From NCBI RefSeq assembly GCF_016806065.1, contig NZ_CP032405.1:3128001-3192000 (forward strand): a stretch of 64,000 nucleotides of DNA. The letters run 5' to 3'. Shown here one piece after another: positions 52,609-62,273 of this stretch. The position numbers and the translations under genes were made by a program. Numbering within the stretch: the stretch's first letter is position 1; each line of letters opens with the position of its first letter. Source of the stretch: Rhizobium rosettiformans. Its GTDB lineage: Bacteria; Pseudomonadota; Alphaproteobacteria; Rhizobiales; Rhizobiaceae. The notes beneath the pieces were generated by a model. That model was given only the letters and a program-made list of their open reading frames with translations. It was not told the origin of the DNA and searched no databases.

Positions 52609-55530
52609 TTAGAAGAAACCACCGCGCTTCTGCCACCAGCCGCCCTTCTTGGGCTTGGCATCGGCGCTGTCTTCCGTGGCCTTGACCGAAGTCACGACCG
52701 GTTCGGACGACGCCACGTTGGATTCGCGGTTGGCGCGGGCCGGCTTTGCCTCTTCGGCAGCCGGAGCAGGGGCCGGTGCAGCGACCGGAGCCGGTGCGGC
52801 AACCGGTGCTTTTTCGACGACGGCCTCGGCAACAGGTGCCACCGGCGCAGCGACAACGGCGGCAGGTGCCACCTCGGCCACAGCTTCGGGTTCGGCACTC
52901 ACCTTGGCCTTGCGCGTGCGGCGCGGCTTCGGCTTGTCGGCTGCCGGAGCATCGGCGACAACTTCGGTTTCAACCGCTTCGACAACCTCGGCGGCATCAG
53001 CGGTTACGGCCTCGACCGACACCTCGTCCGCGTCATCGCCGTCACCATTGTCGTCGTTCTCGTCGGAAGCTTCCATCGAGCCTTCTTCGCCCGGACGATT
53101 GCGACGGCCCCCGCGCTTGCCGCGACGGCGGCGCTTGCGCTTCTGGGCGTCGTCACCATTGCCGTCTCCTTCGGCTTCGATTGCGCGGATCTCGCCATTG
53201 CTTTCGCCGGCATCGTCCTCGCCCTCGTCACCATCCTCATCATCGAGGTCGGCACCGTTGTCGCCATTCTGGCCGTCCGCATGGGTGCCGTTGCCGTTCT
53301 GGCCATTCTTGCCGCGGCGACGACGACGACGCTTGCGCTTGCGATTGCCGTCTTCGCTGTCGGCGCGAGCCGGCTGCGGCGCGGTCTCGGCCTTGGCGGC
53401 GACGACGATTTCTTCCTCGTCTTCGTCCTCGGCTTCCGGAACGTAGTCGTCCTCTTCCTCGATCTCGGGCAGAAGCGACAGCAGGCTTTCGATCTTCACC
53501 GGGTTCTCGACGGCCTCGCCGCGTTCGATGGTGAAGTGCTGCGAGCCGCCATGCTGGGCGGGCATGCCGCCGTCGATGACGATGGACACGCCGAAGCGGC
53601 CTTCATAGTCGACGATCGTGTCACGCTTCTGGTTGAGGAGGTAGAGTGCCGTCTCCGGCGTCGTGTGCACGATGATGTCGTGCGTCGTCGCCTTCAGCAG
53701 GAACTCTTCGATGCCGCGCAGAACATGCAGGGCAACGGAAGACTGCGAGCGGATGAGGCCGGTACCGGCGCAATGCGGGCAGACCTGCGTGGTCGATTCC
53801 AGAACCGAGGCGCGGATACGCTGGCGCGACATTTCCAGAAGGCCGAAATGCGAGATGCGGCCGACCTGAATGCGGGCGCGGTCGTTTTTCAGGCAATCCT
53901 TCAGCTTCTTCTCGACAGCGCGGTTGTTGCGCTTTTCTTCCATGTCGATGAAGTCGATGACGATCAGGCCGGCAAGGTCGCGCAGACGCAGCTGGCGGGC
54001 GACTTCTTCAGCGGCTTCCAGGTTCGTCTGGAGGGCAGTGTCCTCGATCGAATATTCGCGGGTCGAACGACCGGAGTTGACGTCGATCGACACCAGCGCT
54101 TCTGTCTGGTTGATGATGATGTAGCCGCCCGACTTCAGCGTCACCTGCGGCTGCAGCATCTTGTCAAGCTGGGCTTCGATGCCCGAGCGCGCGAAGATCG
54201 GATGCAGGTCGCGATAGGGCTGAACCACCTTGGCATGGCTCGGCATCAGCATCTTCATGAAGTCTTTCGCTTCACGATAGCCTTCTTCGCCCGAGACGAT
54301 AATCTCGGAAATGTCCTTGTTGTAGAGGTCGCGGATCGAGCGCTTGATCAGCGAGCCCTCCTCATAGACCAGGCACGGCGCGGTGGAGGCGAGCGTCAGC
54401 GTGCGGACGTTCTCCCACAGGCGCATCAGATATTCGAAGTCGCGCTTGATCTCGACCTTGGTGCGGTTGGCACCGGCGGTGCGCAGGATCACGCCCATGC
54501 CCTGCGGCACTTCGAGCCCGCGGGCGATTTCCTTCAACCGCTTGCGGTCGGTCGGCTGGGTGATCTTGCGGGAAATGCCGCCGCCACGTGCCGTGTTCGG
54601 CATCAGAACCGAGTAACGACCGGCGAGCGACAGATAGGTGGTGAGAGCAGCACCCTTATTGCCACGCTCTTCCTTGGCGACCTGCACGAGCAGGATCTGC
54701 CGGCGCTTGATCACTTCCTGGATGCGATACTGCTTGCGCGGCTTGCGCTGGACGCGATCCGGAACCTCTTCCATGGCGTCTTCGGCGCCAACGGATTCGA
54801 TCTCTTCCTTTTCTTCGACGTGATCGTCGTCATCATCGTCGCCGTCATCATCGTCACGACGGCCGCCGCGGCGTCCGCCGGCTTCTTCGGAAATCTCGTC
54901 CATGTCGACCATGGCAGCGATCGTGCCGCCATCGACGTCGTCGGAGCCTTCGCTGCCATCCTCGGCAGTGGTTTCCTCGGCGGCGGCCTTCTTGGCGCGC
55001 GGCTTGCGAACCCGCTTCGGCTTGGCCTTGGCCACAGGCTCTTCGGCAGCGACTTCGCTCTCGCCTTCGACGACGGCTGTTGCGGCGACATCAGCATCGG
55101 CTTCAGCCGCCAGTTCGGCTGCCACGTCATCAACGATCGCCGAGGTGACGGAGTTGGTGGTGTTGATACCGATGTCGGGCTGATCTTGCTGGGCAGGGTC
55201 GTTGAAGACCTCATCGCCTTCGACGTCGTTTTCCTTGCGGTGTTCTTCGGCTTCCGCACGAAGCAGTGCCTGACGGTCGGCAAGCGGGATCTGGTAGTAG
55301 TCGGGGTGGATTTCGGCAAAGGCCAGGAAGCCGTGACGGTTGCCGCCGTAATCGACGAAGGCGGCCTGCAGCGAGGGCTCGACCCTCGTTACTTTTGCCA
55401 GATAGATATTGCCGCGTATCTGCTTCTTGTGCTGGGATTCGAAGTCGAATTCTTCAATACGGTTACCGCGAACGACGACAACGCGCGTCTCTTCTTCGTG
55501 AGACGCGTCGATTAGCATTTTGTCTGCCAT
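52609..55530 (-). CDS. rne: Ribonuclease E
   Basis: Essential endoribonuclease and degradosome scaffold, 973 residues. MADKMLIDASHEEETRVVVV and then an S1 domain that is interrupted at about residue 95-255 by an acidic, Asp-rich insertion (DDDDGDDDDDD). After it come KRRQILLVQVAKEERGNKGA, the DNase I-like catalytic part with VSIDVNSGR and LIVIDFIDM, and the Zn-link CPHC in TTQVCPHCAGTG. The C-terminal ~370 residues are low complexity, rich in Ala, Arg and acidic blocks, ending KGGWWQKRGGFF, a conserved alphaproteobacterial tail. The start is preceded by GAGGAG at a rather long spacing. Confidence 0.96.
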   Translation of the reverse strand: MADKMLIDASHEEETRVVVVRGNRIEEFDFESQHKKQIRGNIYLAKVTRVEPSLQAAFVDYGGNRHGFLAFAEIHPDYYQIPLADRQALLRAEAEEHRKENDVEGDEVFNDPAQQDQPDIGINTTNSVTSAIVDDVAAELAAEADADVAATAVVEGESEVAAEEPVAKAKPKRVRKPRAKKAAAEETTAEDGSEGSDDVDGGTIAAMVDMDEISEEAGGRRGGRRDDDDGDDDDDDHVEEKEEIESVGAEDAMEEVPDRVQRKPRKQYRIQEVIKRRQILLVQVAKEERGNKGAALTTYLSLAGRYSVLMPNTARGGGISRKITQPTDRKRLKEIARGLEVPQGMGVILRTAGANRTKVEIKRDFEYLMRLWENVRTLTLASTAPCLVYEEGSLIKRSIRDLYNKDISEIIVSGEEGYREAKDFMKMLMPSHAKVVQPYRDLHPIFARSGIEAQLDKMLQPQVTLKSGGYIIINQTEALVSIDVNSGRSTREYSIEDTALQTNLEAAEEVARQLRLRDLAGLIVIDFIDMEEKRNNRAVEKKLKDCLKNDRARIQVGRISHFGLLEMSRQRIRASVLESTTQVCPHCAGTGLIRSQSSVALHVLRGIEEFLLKATTHDIIVHTTPETALYLLNQKRDTIVDYEGRFGVSIVIDGGMPAQHGGSQHFTIERGEAVENPVKIESLLSLLPEIEEEDDYVPEAEDEDEEEIVVAAKAETAPQPARADSEDGNRKRKRRRRRRGKNGQNGNGTHADGQNGDNGADLDDEDGDEGEDDAGESNGEIRAIEAEGDGNGDDAQKRKRRRRGKRGGRRNRPGEEGSMEASDENDDNGDGDDADEVSVEAVTADAAEVVEAVETEVVADAPAADKPKPRRTRKAKVSAEPEAVAEVAPAAVVAAPVAPVAEAVVEKAPVAAPAPVAAPAPAPAAEEAKPARANRESNVASSEPVVTSVKATEDSADAKPKKGGWWQKRGGFF

Positions 55531-56150
55531 TTAAGCTGTGCTCCTCGGCGCCCTCGGTCGGTGGTCCACCCGCGCGCTGAACTTTAAAGCGGCTGGAACC
55601 TAGCGGACTGTGCGCCGGATATAGATGTGGACGCACGGAGGACCGGGTTTGCAACATACGGACGGACAGCGGGACACTTTCTGATCCCGATCCGTTCCTG
55701 GTTATGTAAACCTGTTGCAAAGACATCAAAAACCGTACGTCAACGACAATGATATGAACCCTATGGGCCCGATGAATGCTCGATAAAGAGCTGATGGTGG
55801 AGAGCCACCGATGATGTGCCGACCTTGTCGGCGTGTTGAACCAGTTTCAGGAAAAAATGCGGCGACGGCAGATGAATGTCCGATTGAACAGGCGCCAATT
55901 CCATTGTCTGAGGTTGGCAGCCGTGGGCGGAATTCTATCCCGTTTGCACTTTTATCCCTCGTTTGCCTTGTATGTTTTCTACGTCACAATAGCAAGAGCA
56001 AACGGATTTATGCCATAATGGCAGTGAATTAGAGACATTGCCTCTGTGTGCGTGATTCCGAGGGTGAAAGCGGTCCTGAATCGCAATTTCCACGCTCATC
56101 GGGCCGGCAGGGCGAGGCATGCGGCGGACAATTGCAGGAAATGGTGAAGC
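55531..56150. other. Intergenic region between divergent rne and amiC
   Basis: About 620 bp with no gene I can support. It must hold the long rne leader expected from its autoregulation in other bacteria and the amiC promoter. A short frame at 55833-56018 has a Tat-like NRRQF sequence but no downstream domain and is not accepted. AT content rises at 55960-56030. Confidence 0.5.
55701..55729 (-). promoter_or_regulatory. Possible rne promoter
   Basis: On the minus strand TTGATG (55729-55724) and CATAAC (55706-55701) are 17 bp apart, a sigma-70-like arrangement about 170 bp upstream of the rne start. The -10 is a weak match, so this is tentative. Confidence 0.3.
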
Positions 56151-57473
56151 GTGCGGCTTGTGATTTGCATCACAGTTGTGACTTTGCCGCGACGGGGGCA
56201 GGATTTGATACGAGCATTGGCGGTACCGGCGGGGCGAAAACATGCGCTTTGGAGCCGAATCGTTCTGGCGGCGCTCGTCTGGCTGGCGCCGATTGCACCT
56301 GTTGTCGGCTCAGTTCATGCCGTGACCGCTGAGGCGCCTCTCGGACGTCTCGTGGCCTATGGCGCGCGCATCGCCGGAGATGAGGCGCGGACCCGCATCG
56401 TTCTCGACTTCGATCGCGCACCGACGATCGCCACCCGCTACATCGCCAACCCCGATCGTATTGTCGTCGACCTTCCGGCCACGGCCTTTGCCTTCGCGGC
56501 AGATGACCTGAAGGCGACCGGCCTGTTCAGCGACATTCGTTACGGCTCAATGGATGCGACTTCCGCCCGTCTGGTCCTGACGGCGGCACGTCCAGCGCGG
56601 CTTGCAACCGCCACCGTGATGCCGAACGAGGCTGAAGGCGGCTATCGGCTGGTACTCGATGCCGAACTGGTGCCGGCCCAGGAATTCGCCGCACTTGTCT
56701 CGGGTCAGGCCTGGAGCGAACCGCAGGAGGCTGCTTCGCCCACGAGCGCGCTTCCGGTCGCGGCTCCGGCGACCGAGGAGTTTATCATCGCGATCGACGC
56801 GGGCCATGGCGGTATCGATGCCGGCGCTACGGGGGCATCCACCAAGACGGCTGAAAAGGACATCACGCTCGCCTTTGCCAAGATCTTGCAAGAGAAGCTG
56901 AAGGACCTGCCGGGCATCCGCGCTGTGATGACGCGCGACGCCGACAAGTTCTTGTCGCTCTCCGAGCGCGTGCTGATTGCGCGCCAGAAGGGGGCCGATC
57001 TCCTGATCTCGCTGCATGCCGACACGCTGCGCCAGGCCGATATCCGTGGCGCTACGGTCTACACGATTTCGGACAAGGCCTCCGACCACATGGCGGCCCA
57101 GCTGGCGGAGCGCGAAAACTTTTCCGACACCATCGGCGGGGTGCAGCTGCCGACGGAAACGGAGCCTGAGGTCGGCGACATCTTGCTCGATCTGACGCGT
57201 CGGGAAACGCAGGCCTTCTCGATCGCCATGGCCCAGGCCGTGGTCGGTTCCTTCGAGGGGCAGATCTCGCTGATCAACAATCCCCACCGCCATGCCGGCT
57301 TCCGAGTTCTGCAGGCGCCCGATGTGCCCTCCATTCTTCTGGAGCTCGGATTCCTGTCCAACAAGGAAGACGAAAAGCTGCTGCTCGATCCGGTCTGGCG
57401 CGACAGGGTGGCCGATCTTCTGGTTGAGGCGATCAAGCGATATCGCGAGCCGCAGTTCGCCAATGGCGGTTAG
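56151..57473 (+). CDS. N-acetylmuramoyl-L-alanine amidase AmiC-like
   Basis: 440-residue septal peptidoglycan amidase. A signal/anchor (LWSRIVLAALVWLAPIAPVV) near residues 33-52 is followed by an AMIN domain (about 60-170, RIVLDFDRAPTIATRYIANP) and a C-terminal Amidase_3 domain with zinc ligands in IAIDAGHGGIDAGATG, the catalytic Glu in KTAEKDITLAFAK and a His in LLISLHADTLRQ; ILLELGFLSN closes the site. It lies 242 bp upstream of mrcA. The exact start among several near 56151 is uncertain. Confidence 0.9.
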   Translation: MRLVICITVVTLPRRGQDLIRALAVPAGRKHALWSRIVLAALVWLAPIAPVVGSVHAVTAEAPLGRLVAYGARIAGDEARTRIVLDFDRAPTIATRYIANPDRIVVDLPATAFAFAADDLKATGLFSDIRYGSMDATSARLVLTAARPARLATATVMPNEAEGGYRLVLDAELVPAQEFAALVSGQAWSEPQEAASPTSALPVAAPATEEFIIAIDAGHGGIDAGATGASTKTAEKDITLAFAKILQEKLKDLPGIRAVMTRDADKFLSLSERVLIARQKGADLLISLHADTLRQADIRGATVYTISDKASDHMAAQLAERENFSDTIGGVQLPTETEPEVGDILLDLTRRETQAFSIAMAQAVVGSFEGQISLINNPHRHAGFRVLQAPDVPSILLELGFLSNKEDEKLLLDPVWRDRVADLLVEAIKRYREPQFANGG

Positions 57474-57715
57474 GCAACATCGTGAAAGGGAAGCTGTGGT
57501 CGAGGCGGGTTTCTGCCGCTAACGGCCCTATTTTCCTCACATTGTCTCCGTTACTCCGATGTAGGTTACGCAAAGGTGAGCGATCGCGAATCGCCCGGCC
57601 TTACACGTGAAGTCCGCATGTCTTGCCATCCACCGCATGACGTGCAAAACGCCACAGGGTATGCGAAGCTCTAAAGAAGAGCGCGCGAACCTGAAGCAGA
57701 GCCGGTAGCGGAAAC

Positions 57716-60169
57716 ATGATCAGACTGATTGGATATCTCTTCGGATTGGCGTCCGTGCTTGCGCTCGGCGTCGCGGCGGTCATCGCCGTCTATCTGATAG
57801 GTGTAACCAAGGACCTGCCGGACTACGAGGTTCTCGCGAGCTATTCGCCGCCGGTCACGACCCGCATACATGCCGGCAACGGTGCGCTGATGGCGGAATA
57901 TGCCCGCGAGCGCCGCCTGTTCCTCCCGATCCAGGCGATCCCGGACCGCGTCAAGGCGGCCTTCCTCTCGGCTGAAGACAAGAATTTCTACAACCATCCG
58001 GGCGTTGATATCACCGGTCTCGGTCGCGCGATCCTGGTTAACGTCCAGAACCTTGGGTCTGGACGTCGCCCGGTGGGCGCTTCGACGATCACCCAGCAGG
58101 TGGCGAAGAACTTCCTCCTGTCGTCCGACCAGACCATGGACCGCAAGATCAAGGAAGCGATCCTGTCCTTCCGCATCGAGCAGGCCTATTCGAAGGACAA
58201 GATCCTCGAACTCTATCTGAACGAGATCTTCTTCGGCTTGAATGCCTATGGCATCGCCGGCGCGGCACTCACCTATTTCGACAAATCGGTAACAGAACTG
58301 ACCATCGCCGAAACCGCCTATCTCGCGGCTCTCCCCAAGGGCCCAAACAACTATCATCCCTTCCGCCGCACCGAAGCCGCGCTCGAGCGCCGCAACTGGG
58401 TCATCGACCGCATGGTCGAAAATGGCTTCGTTGTCCGCGAGGAGGGCGAGGAGGCCAAGAAGGAACCGCTCGGCGTCAACCTGCGCCGGACCGGATCCTC
58501 GCTCTTCGCCTCGGATTACTTCGCCGAGGAAGTCCGTCGCCAGATCATCGAACGGTATGGCGACCAGGCGCTCTATGAAGGCGGCCTTTCGGTTCGCACC
58601 TCGCTCGATCCGAAGATGCAGGTTGCGGCCCGCAAGGCGCTGCAGTCGGCGCTCCTGACATATGATCAGCGTCGCGGCTTCCGCGAACCGATCAAGACCA
58701 TTTCGCTGGAAGGCGATTGGGGCGTTCCGCTCGCCGAAATCCCCGCGCTTGCCGATGTGCCGGAATGGAAGGTCGCCGTCGTGCTCGACGTCGCCGCCGA
58801 TGGTGTCGATATCGGCCTGCAGCCGGCCAAGGAAGGCGGCGGTAAGGTCGTCGCCGAGCGCGTTCGCGGTCGCATTGCGCCTGGCGACATGGAATGGGCC
58901 TTCCGCTCCGCGAGTGCCGATCGGAAGTCGACCAAGTCGCCCATCGGTGTCCTCAATCCGGGTGACGTCGTCTATGTCGAGGCCAAGGAAGAGGGCTCGA
59001 GCGCCTATCGCCTCCGCCAGCTGCCGAAGGTGCAGGGCGGTCTCGTCGCCATGGACCCGCATACCGGCCGCGTGCTGGCACTTGCCGGTGGCTTCTCTTA
59101 CGCCCAGTCCGAATTCAACCGCGCCACGCAGGCGATGCGTCAGCCCGGTTCGTCCTTCAAGCCCTTTGTCTACGCGGCGGCTCTCGACACGGGTTACACC
59201 CCGGCTTCGGTCATCATGGATGCACCCGTCGAATTCGTCTCCGGAGGTCAGGTCTGGCGTCCGCAGAACTACGGCGGCGGCTCGGCCGGTCCGCAGACCC
59301 TGCGCCTTGGCATCGAGAAGTCGCGTAACCTGATGACGGTGCGCCTCGCAAACGACATGGGCATGAACCTCGTCGCCGAATATGCCGAACGCTTCGGCAT
59401 CTACAACAAGATGAACCCGGTGCTCGCGATGTCGCTCGGCTCGGGTGAAACCACCGTGATGCGCATGGTCTCCGCCTATGCCGTCTTCGCCAATGGCGGC
59501 AAGCAGATCAAGCCCACGCTGATTGACCGTATCCAGGACCGTCACGGCAAGACCATCTTCCGCCACGAGGACCGCATCTGCGAGGCCTGCAACGCCGAGC
59601 GCTTCACCGGCCAGGAAGAGCCTGTCGTCGTCGACAACCGCGAACAGGTTCTCGATCCGATGACAGCCTACCAGATCACCTCGATGATGGAAGGTGTCGT
59701 GACGCGTGGTACAGCTGCCGGCAAGATCAAGCTTGACCGCCCCGTCGCTGGCAAGACAGGCACGTCGAATGACGAAAAGGATGCCTGGTTCGTCGGTTAC
59801 ACGCCAGACCTGGTCGCCGGCGTCTATATCGGCTTCGACCAACCGGCGCCCATGGGACGCGGCTCGACCGGCGGTTCGCTTGCAGCCCCCGTCTTCAACG
59901 ACTTCATGCAGATGGCAACGGCCGACACGCCACCCGGCCAGTTCTTCGTTCCGGCCGGCATGAGCTTCATTCCGGTCAATCGCACCACCGGCATGTTTGC
60001 CTATGAGGGCGAGCCCGACACGATCATCGAAGCCTTCAAGCCTGGCACGGGTCCGGCGGATTCGCTGTCGATCATCGGCATGGACGGTTACGCGGCGCCG
60101 GAGGAAATCCTGCGTGACTCGCCGCAGGCCAATCAGGCCGTCACCTCCGGTTCCGGCGGTCTGTTCTAA
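57716..60169 (+). CDS. mrcA: Penicillin-binding protein 1A
   Basis: Bifunctional peptidoglycan synthase, 817 residues. An N-terminal membrane anchor is at 3-27. The GT51 transglycosylase has VKAAFLSAEDKNFYNHPGVD with catalytic Glu, and QQVAKNFLLSSDQTMDRKIK. The transpeptidase has SxxK in RQPGSSFKPFVYAAALDTGY, SRN in KSRNLMTVRLAND and KTGT in VAGKTGTSNDEKDAWF. An OB-like insertion lies between about 330 and 450. The gene is followed by a strong hairpin at 60193. Confidence 0.96.
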   Translation: MIRLIGYLFGLASVLALGVAAVIAVYLIGVTKDLPDYEVLASYSPPVTTRIHAGNGALMAEYARERRLFLPIQAIPDRVKAAFLSAEDKNFYNHPGVDITGLGRAILVNVQNLGSGRRPVGASTITQQVAKNFLLSSDQTMDRKIKEAILSFRIEQAYSKDKILELYLNEIFFGLNAYGIAGAALTYFDKSVTELTIAETAYLAALPKGPNNYHPFRRTEAALERRNWVIDRMVENGFVVREEGEEAKKEPLGVNLRRTGSSLFASDYFAEEVRRQIIERYGDQALYEGGLSVRTSLDPKMQVAARKALQSALLTYDQRRGFREPIKTISLEGDWGVPLAEIPALADVPEWKVAVVLDVAADGVDIGLQPAKEGGGKVVAERVRGRIAPGDMEWAFRSASADRKSTKSPIGVLNPGDVVYVEAKEEGSSAYRLRQLPKVQGGLVAMDPHTGRVLALAGGFSYAQSEFNRATQAMRQPGSSFKPFVYAAALDTGYTPASVIMDAPVEFVSGGQVWRPQNYGGGSAGPQTLRLGIEKSRNLMTVRLANDMGMNLVAEYAERFGIYNKMNPVLAMSLGSGETTVMRMVSAYAVFANGGKQIKPTLIDRIQDRHGKTIFRHEDRICEACNAERFTGQEEPVVVDNREQVLDPMTAYQITSMMEGVVTRGTAAGKIKLDRPVAGKTGTSNDEKDAWFVGYTPDLVAGVYIGFDQPAPMGRGSTGGSLAAPVFNDFMQMATADTPPGQFFVPAGMSFIPVNRTTGMFAYEGEPDTIIEAFKPGTGPADSLSIIGMDGYAAPEEILRDSPQANQAVTSGSGGLF

Positions 60170-60192
60170 TCCAATCCTTTCCATCCGTCGCA

Positions 60193-60219
60193 GCCCGGCC
60201 CTTTACATCAGGGCCGGGC
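60193..60219 (+). terminator. GC-rich hairpin after mrcA
   Basis: GCCCGGCCCT and AGGGCCGGGC arms with a 7-base loop lie 24 bp beyond the mrcA stop and 56 bp before the prfB start. The lack of a T-run makes efficient intrinsic termination doubtful. Confidence 0.5.
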
Positions 60220-60274
60220 GCAACTATGCGGAAGACCAGATTTTCACCAGTTTTAGAGGTTGAGAACCGAACGC

Positions 60275-61403
60275 ATGCGTAATGAAATCGAGAATGTCGT
60301 CGACGAAATCAAGCAGGCCATAAGCCTGCTGAGGAGGCATCTTTGACTGGGACCAGGCGATAAGACGACTGGACTGGTTGAACAACAAGGCCGAGGATCC
60401 GAACCTCTGGAACGATGCCCAGGAAGCCCAGAAGCTGATGCGCGAGCGCCAGCAGCTGGATGACAGCATTGCTGGCGTGAAGCGTCTCGAACAGGCGATG
60501 AACGACAACATCGAGCTGATCGAGATGGGCGAGGAAGAGGGCGACGAGAGCGTCGTCAAGGACGCCGAGGACCAGCTCAAGGCCCTGAAGACGGAAGCTG
60601 CCCGCCGACAGGTCGAGGCCATGCTCTCCGGCGAAGCCGATGGCAACGACACCTATGTGGAAGTCCATTCCGGCGCCGGTGGCACCGAAAGCCAGGACTG
60701 GGCCAACATGCTTCTGCGCATGTATACCCGCTGGGCCGAACGCTCTGGCTTCAAGGTGGAAGTCCTGGAAGTGCATGACGGCGAAGAAGCCGGCATCAAG
60801 TCCGCGACCATCCTGATCAAGGGTCACAATGCCTATGGCTGGATGAAGACCGAATCGGGCGTGCATCGCCTGGTCCGCATCTCGCCCTACGATTCGAATG
60901 CCCGTCGCCACACCTCGTTCTCGTCGATCTGGGTCTACCCGGTCGTCGACGACTCGATCCAGATCGAGATCAACGAAAGCGATTGCCGCATCGACACCTA
61001 CCGCTCCTCGGGCGCCGGCGGACAGCACGTCAACACGACCGACTCGGCTGTGCGCATCACGCATATCCCGACCGGCATCGCGGTTGCCTGCCAGCAGGAA
61101 CGCTCGCAGCACAAGAACCGCGCCAAGGCCTGGGACATGCTGCGGGCCCGTCTCTACGAGGTGGAGCTGAAGAAGCGCGAAGAAGCAGCCAATGCCGAAG
61201 CCGCCTCCAAGACGGATATCGGCTGGGGTCACCAGATCCGCTCCTACGTGCTGCAGCCCTACCAGCTGGTCAAGGACCTCCGCACCGGTGTTGAAAGCAC
61301 CGATCCGGATAGCGTCCTGAACGGCGAGCTGAACGAGTTCATGGAAGCAGCCCTTGCTCACCGCATCAGCGGCAAGGCTTCGGAAGTGTCGGATATCGAC
61401 TGA
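60275..61403 (+). CDS. prfB: Peptide chain release factor 2, with programmed +1 frameshift
   Basis: Recognises UGA and UAA stop codons; final product about 375 residues. The first frame starts at ATG 60275 and reads 23 codons ([20 protein letters not shown]...) to CTT TGA at 60341-60346. An AGGAGG at 60332-60337 sits three bases before CTT, the same spacing as the E. coli site. After a +1 shift the product continues [14 protein letters not shown] and on to the stop at 61401. The GGQ motif is in [20 protein letters not shown]; the stop-recognition tripeptide is SPY (SPYDSN) instead of SPF. A terminator follows. Confidence 0.95.
60332..60347 (+). promoter_or_regulatory. RF2 programmed +1 frameshift site
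   Basis: AGGAGG (60332-60337), a three-base spacer CAT, then CTTTGAC (60341-60347). The Shine-Dalgarno-like sequence and slippery CUU before UGA form the autoregulatory site, so low RF2 allows slippage and restores synthesis. Confidence 0.93.
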
Positions 61404-61431
61404 TCGCATCGATCAACGGACATGATCTAGG

Positions 61432-61462
61432 AAGGCGGAGCACCGGGTGCTCCGCCTTTTTT
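61432..61462 (+). terminator. Rho-independent terminator of prfB
   Basis: AAGGCGGAGCAC and GTGCTCCGCCTT arms with a 3-base CGG loop are followed by TTTT. It abuts the convergent methyltransferase stop at 61462. Confidence 0.88.
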
Positions 61463-62181
61463 CATGCCTGCGCCGCAGTTTTCATTCGCGGCGGATCCGC
61501 AGTCGTCTCATCTGCCACGGTATGGCGTATCGCCGTGAAGGACTTGGCAAATCCGAGGAACGTCTCCGTGCAGATTGTGGCGTCTGGAAACAGGTGCTGC
61601 ATCTGGCGGCGGTCGATGAGCGTCGCGTCCTCCAGGGCGCCCATCGCCTCGTCCAGGTTGGCGGCCTTCGGATAGAACCCCGTGCGCATCAGCAAATGCG
61701 CCCGATACCGCATCGGGTCCGGCAGCCAGTGTATGAAGGGCAGCCTGGCATGCGGCTCGATCGGGAAGGAGAAGCTCGGTGTCTGGATCGCGTAGGATGG
61801 CGCAAGCCGTCTGGCTTCCGATGCGAAAGCCCGCTTCCTGGTCCACGATCCCACATGTTCGATGACCGAATTGGAGAAGACGATATCGAAGGCATTGTCC
61901 TTGAACATCGGAAGCGAGCAGGCATCGCCGATGGTGGTCTTCACCCCTGGCAGATCGCTTGTCCCCCGGTCGGGAGAGCCTGAGATGTTGATGCACTCGA
62001 CTGACGTGCGGGCCAGATCGAGACGCGATTGCCATGTGTTCCAGAATTCAGCTGTGCCTCCGAGATCGACGATGCTGCAAGAACCCTTCATGCGCACGAC
62101 ATCGCCGATCATGCGCCCAAGTTGTTCGATGCGCTTGAGGCGGAATCTGTTGCCGGACGAAGTGGGGGAGATGTTGAACAT
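61462..62181 (-). CDS. Class I SAM-dependent methyltransferase
   Basis: A 239-residue methyltransferase. Motif I is seen as SCSIVDLGGTAEFWNTWQSR (the usual GxG is GGT), a later acidic loop IGDACSLPMFKDNAFDIVFS marks motifs II-III, then SNSVIEHVGSWTRKRAFASE. This is the type-11 pattern. The target is unknown. A TTAA pair with 6-base spacing about 40 bp upstream of its start resembles, but does not match, the CtrA box. Confidence 0.8.
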   Translation of the reverse strand: MFNISPTSSGNRFRLKRIEQLGRMIGDVVRMKGSCSIVDLGGTAEFWNTWQSRLDLARTSVECINISGSPDRGTSDLPGVKTTIGDACSLPMFKDNAFDIVFSNSVIEHVGSWTRKRAFASEARRLAPSYAIQTPSFSFPIEPHARLPFIHWLPDPMRYRAHLLMRTGFYPKAANLDEAMGALEDATLIDRRQMQHLFPDATICTETFLGFAKSFTAIRHTVADETTADPPRMKTAAQA

Positions 62182-62273
62182 GGCGGGGATTCCGTAAGCT
62201 TCCTGAGAGGCAAGCTTTAAGGAATCTTAACCGCCCTTGTAAACCGCATAGCTAATAAAGGGTTAACGGAAAT

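Noticed and set aside
52594..55515. A 973-codon open frame on the plus strand covering all of rne
   Set aside because: It mirrors rne codon by codon and has no family match. Long antisense frames are common in GC-rich DNA opposite genes with few TTA/CTA/TCA codons.
55811..56032. Short frames upstream of amiC, one with a Tat-like NRRQF sequence
   Set aside because: No domain after the putative signal, no good ribosome site, and AT-rich end; could at most be a remnant.
57671..60184. An 837-codon frame on the minus strand opposite mrcA
   Set aside because: Low-complexity His/Arg/Asp-rich translation, no domain, fully contained in the well supported PBP1A gene.
62216..62231. A CtrA box upstream of the methyltransferase gene
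   Set aside because: The two TTAA elements are 6 bases apart, not the required 7, and the flanks do not match.
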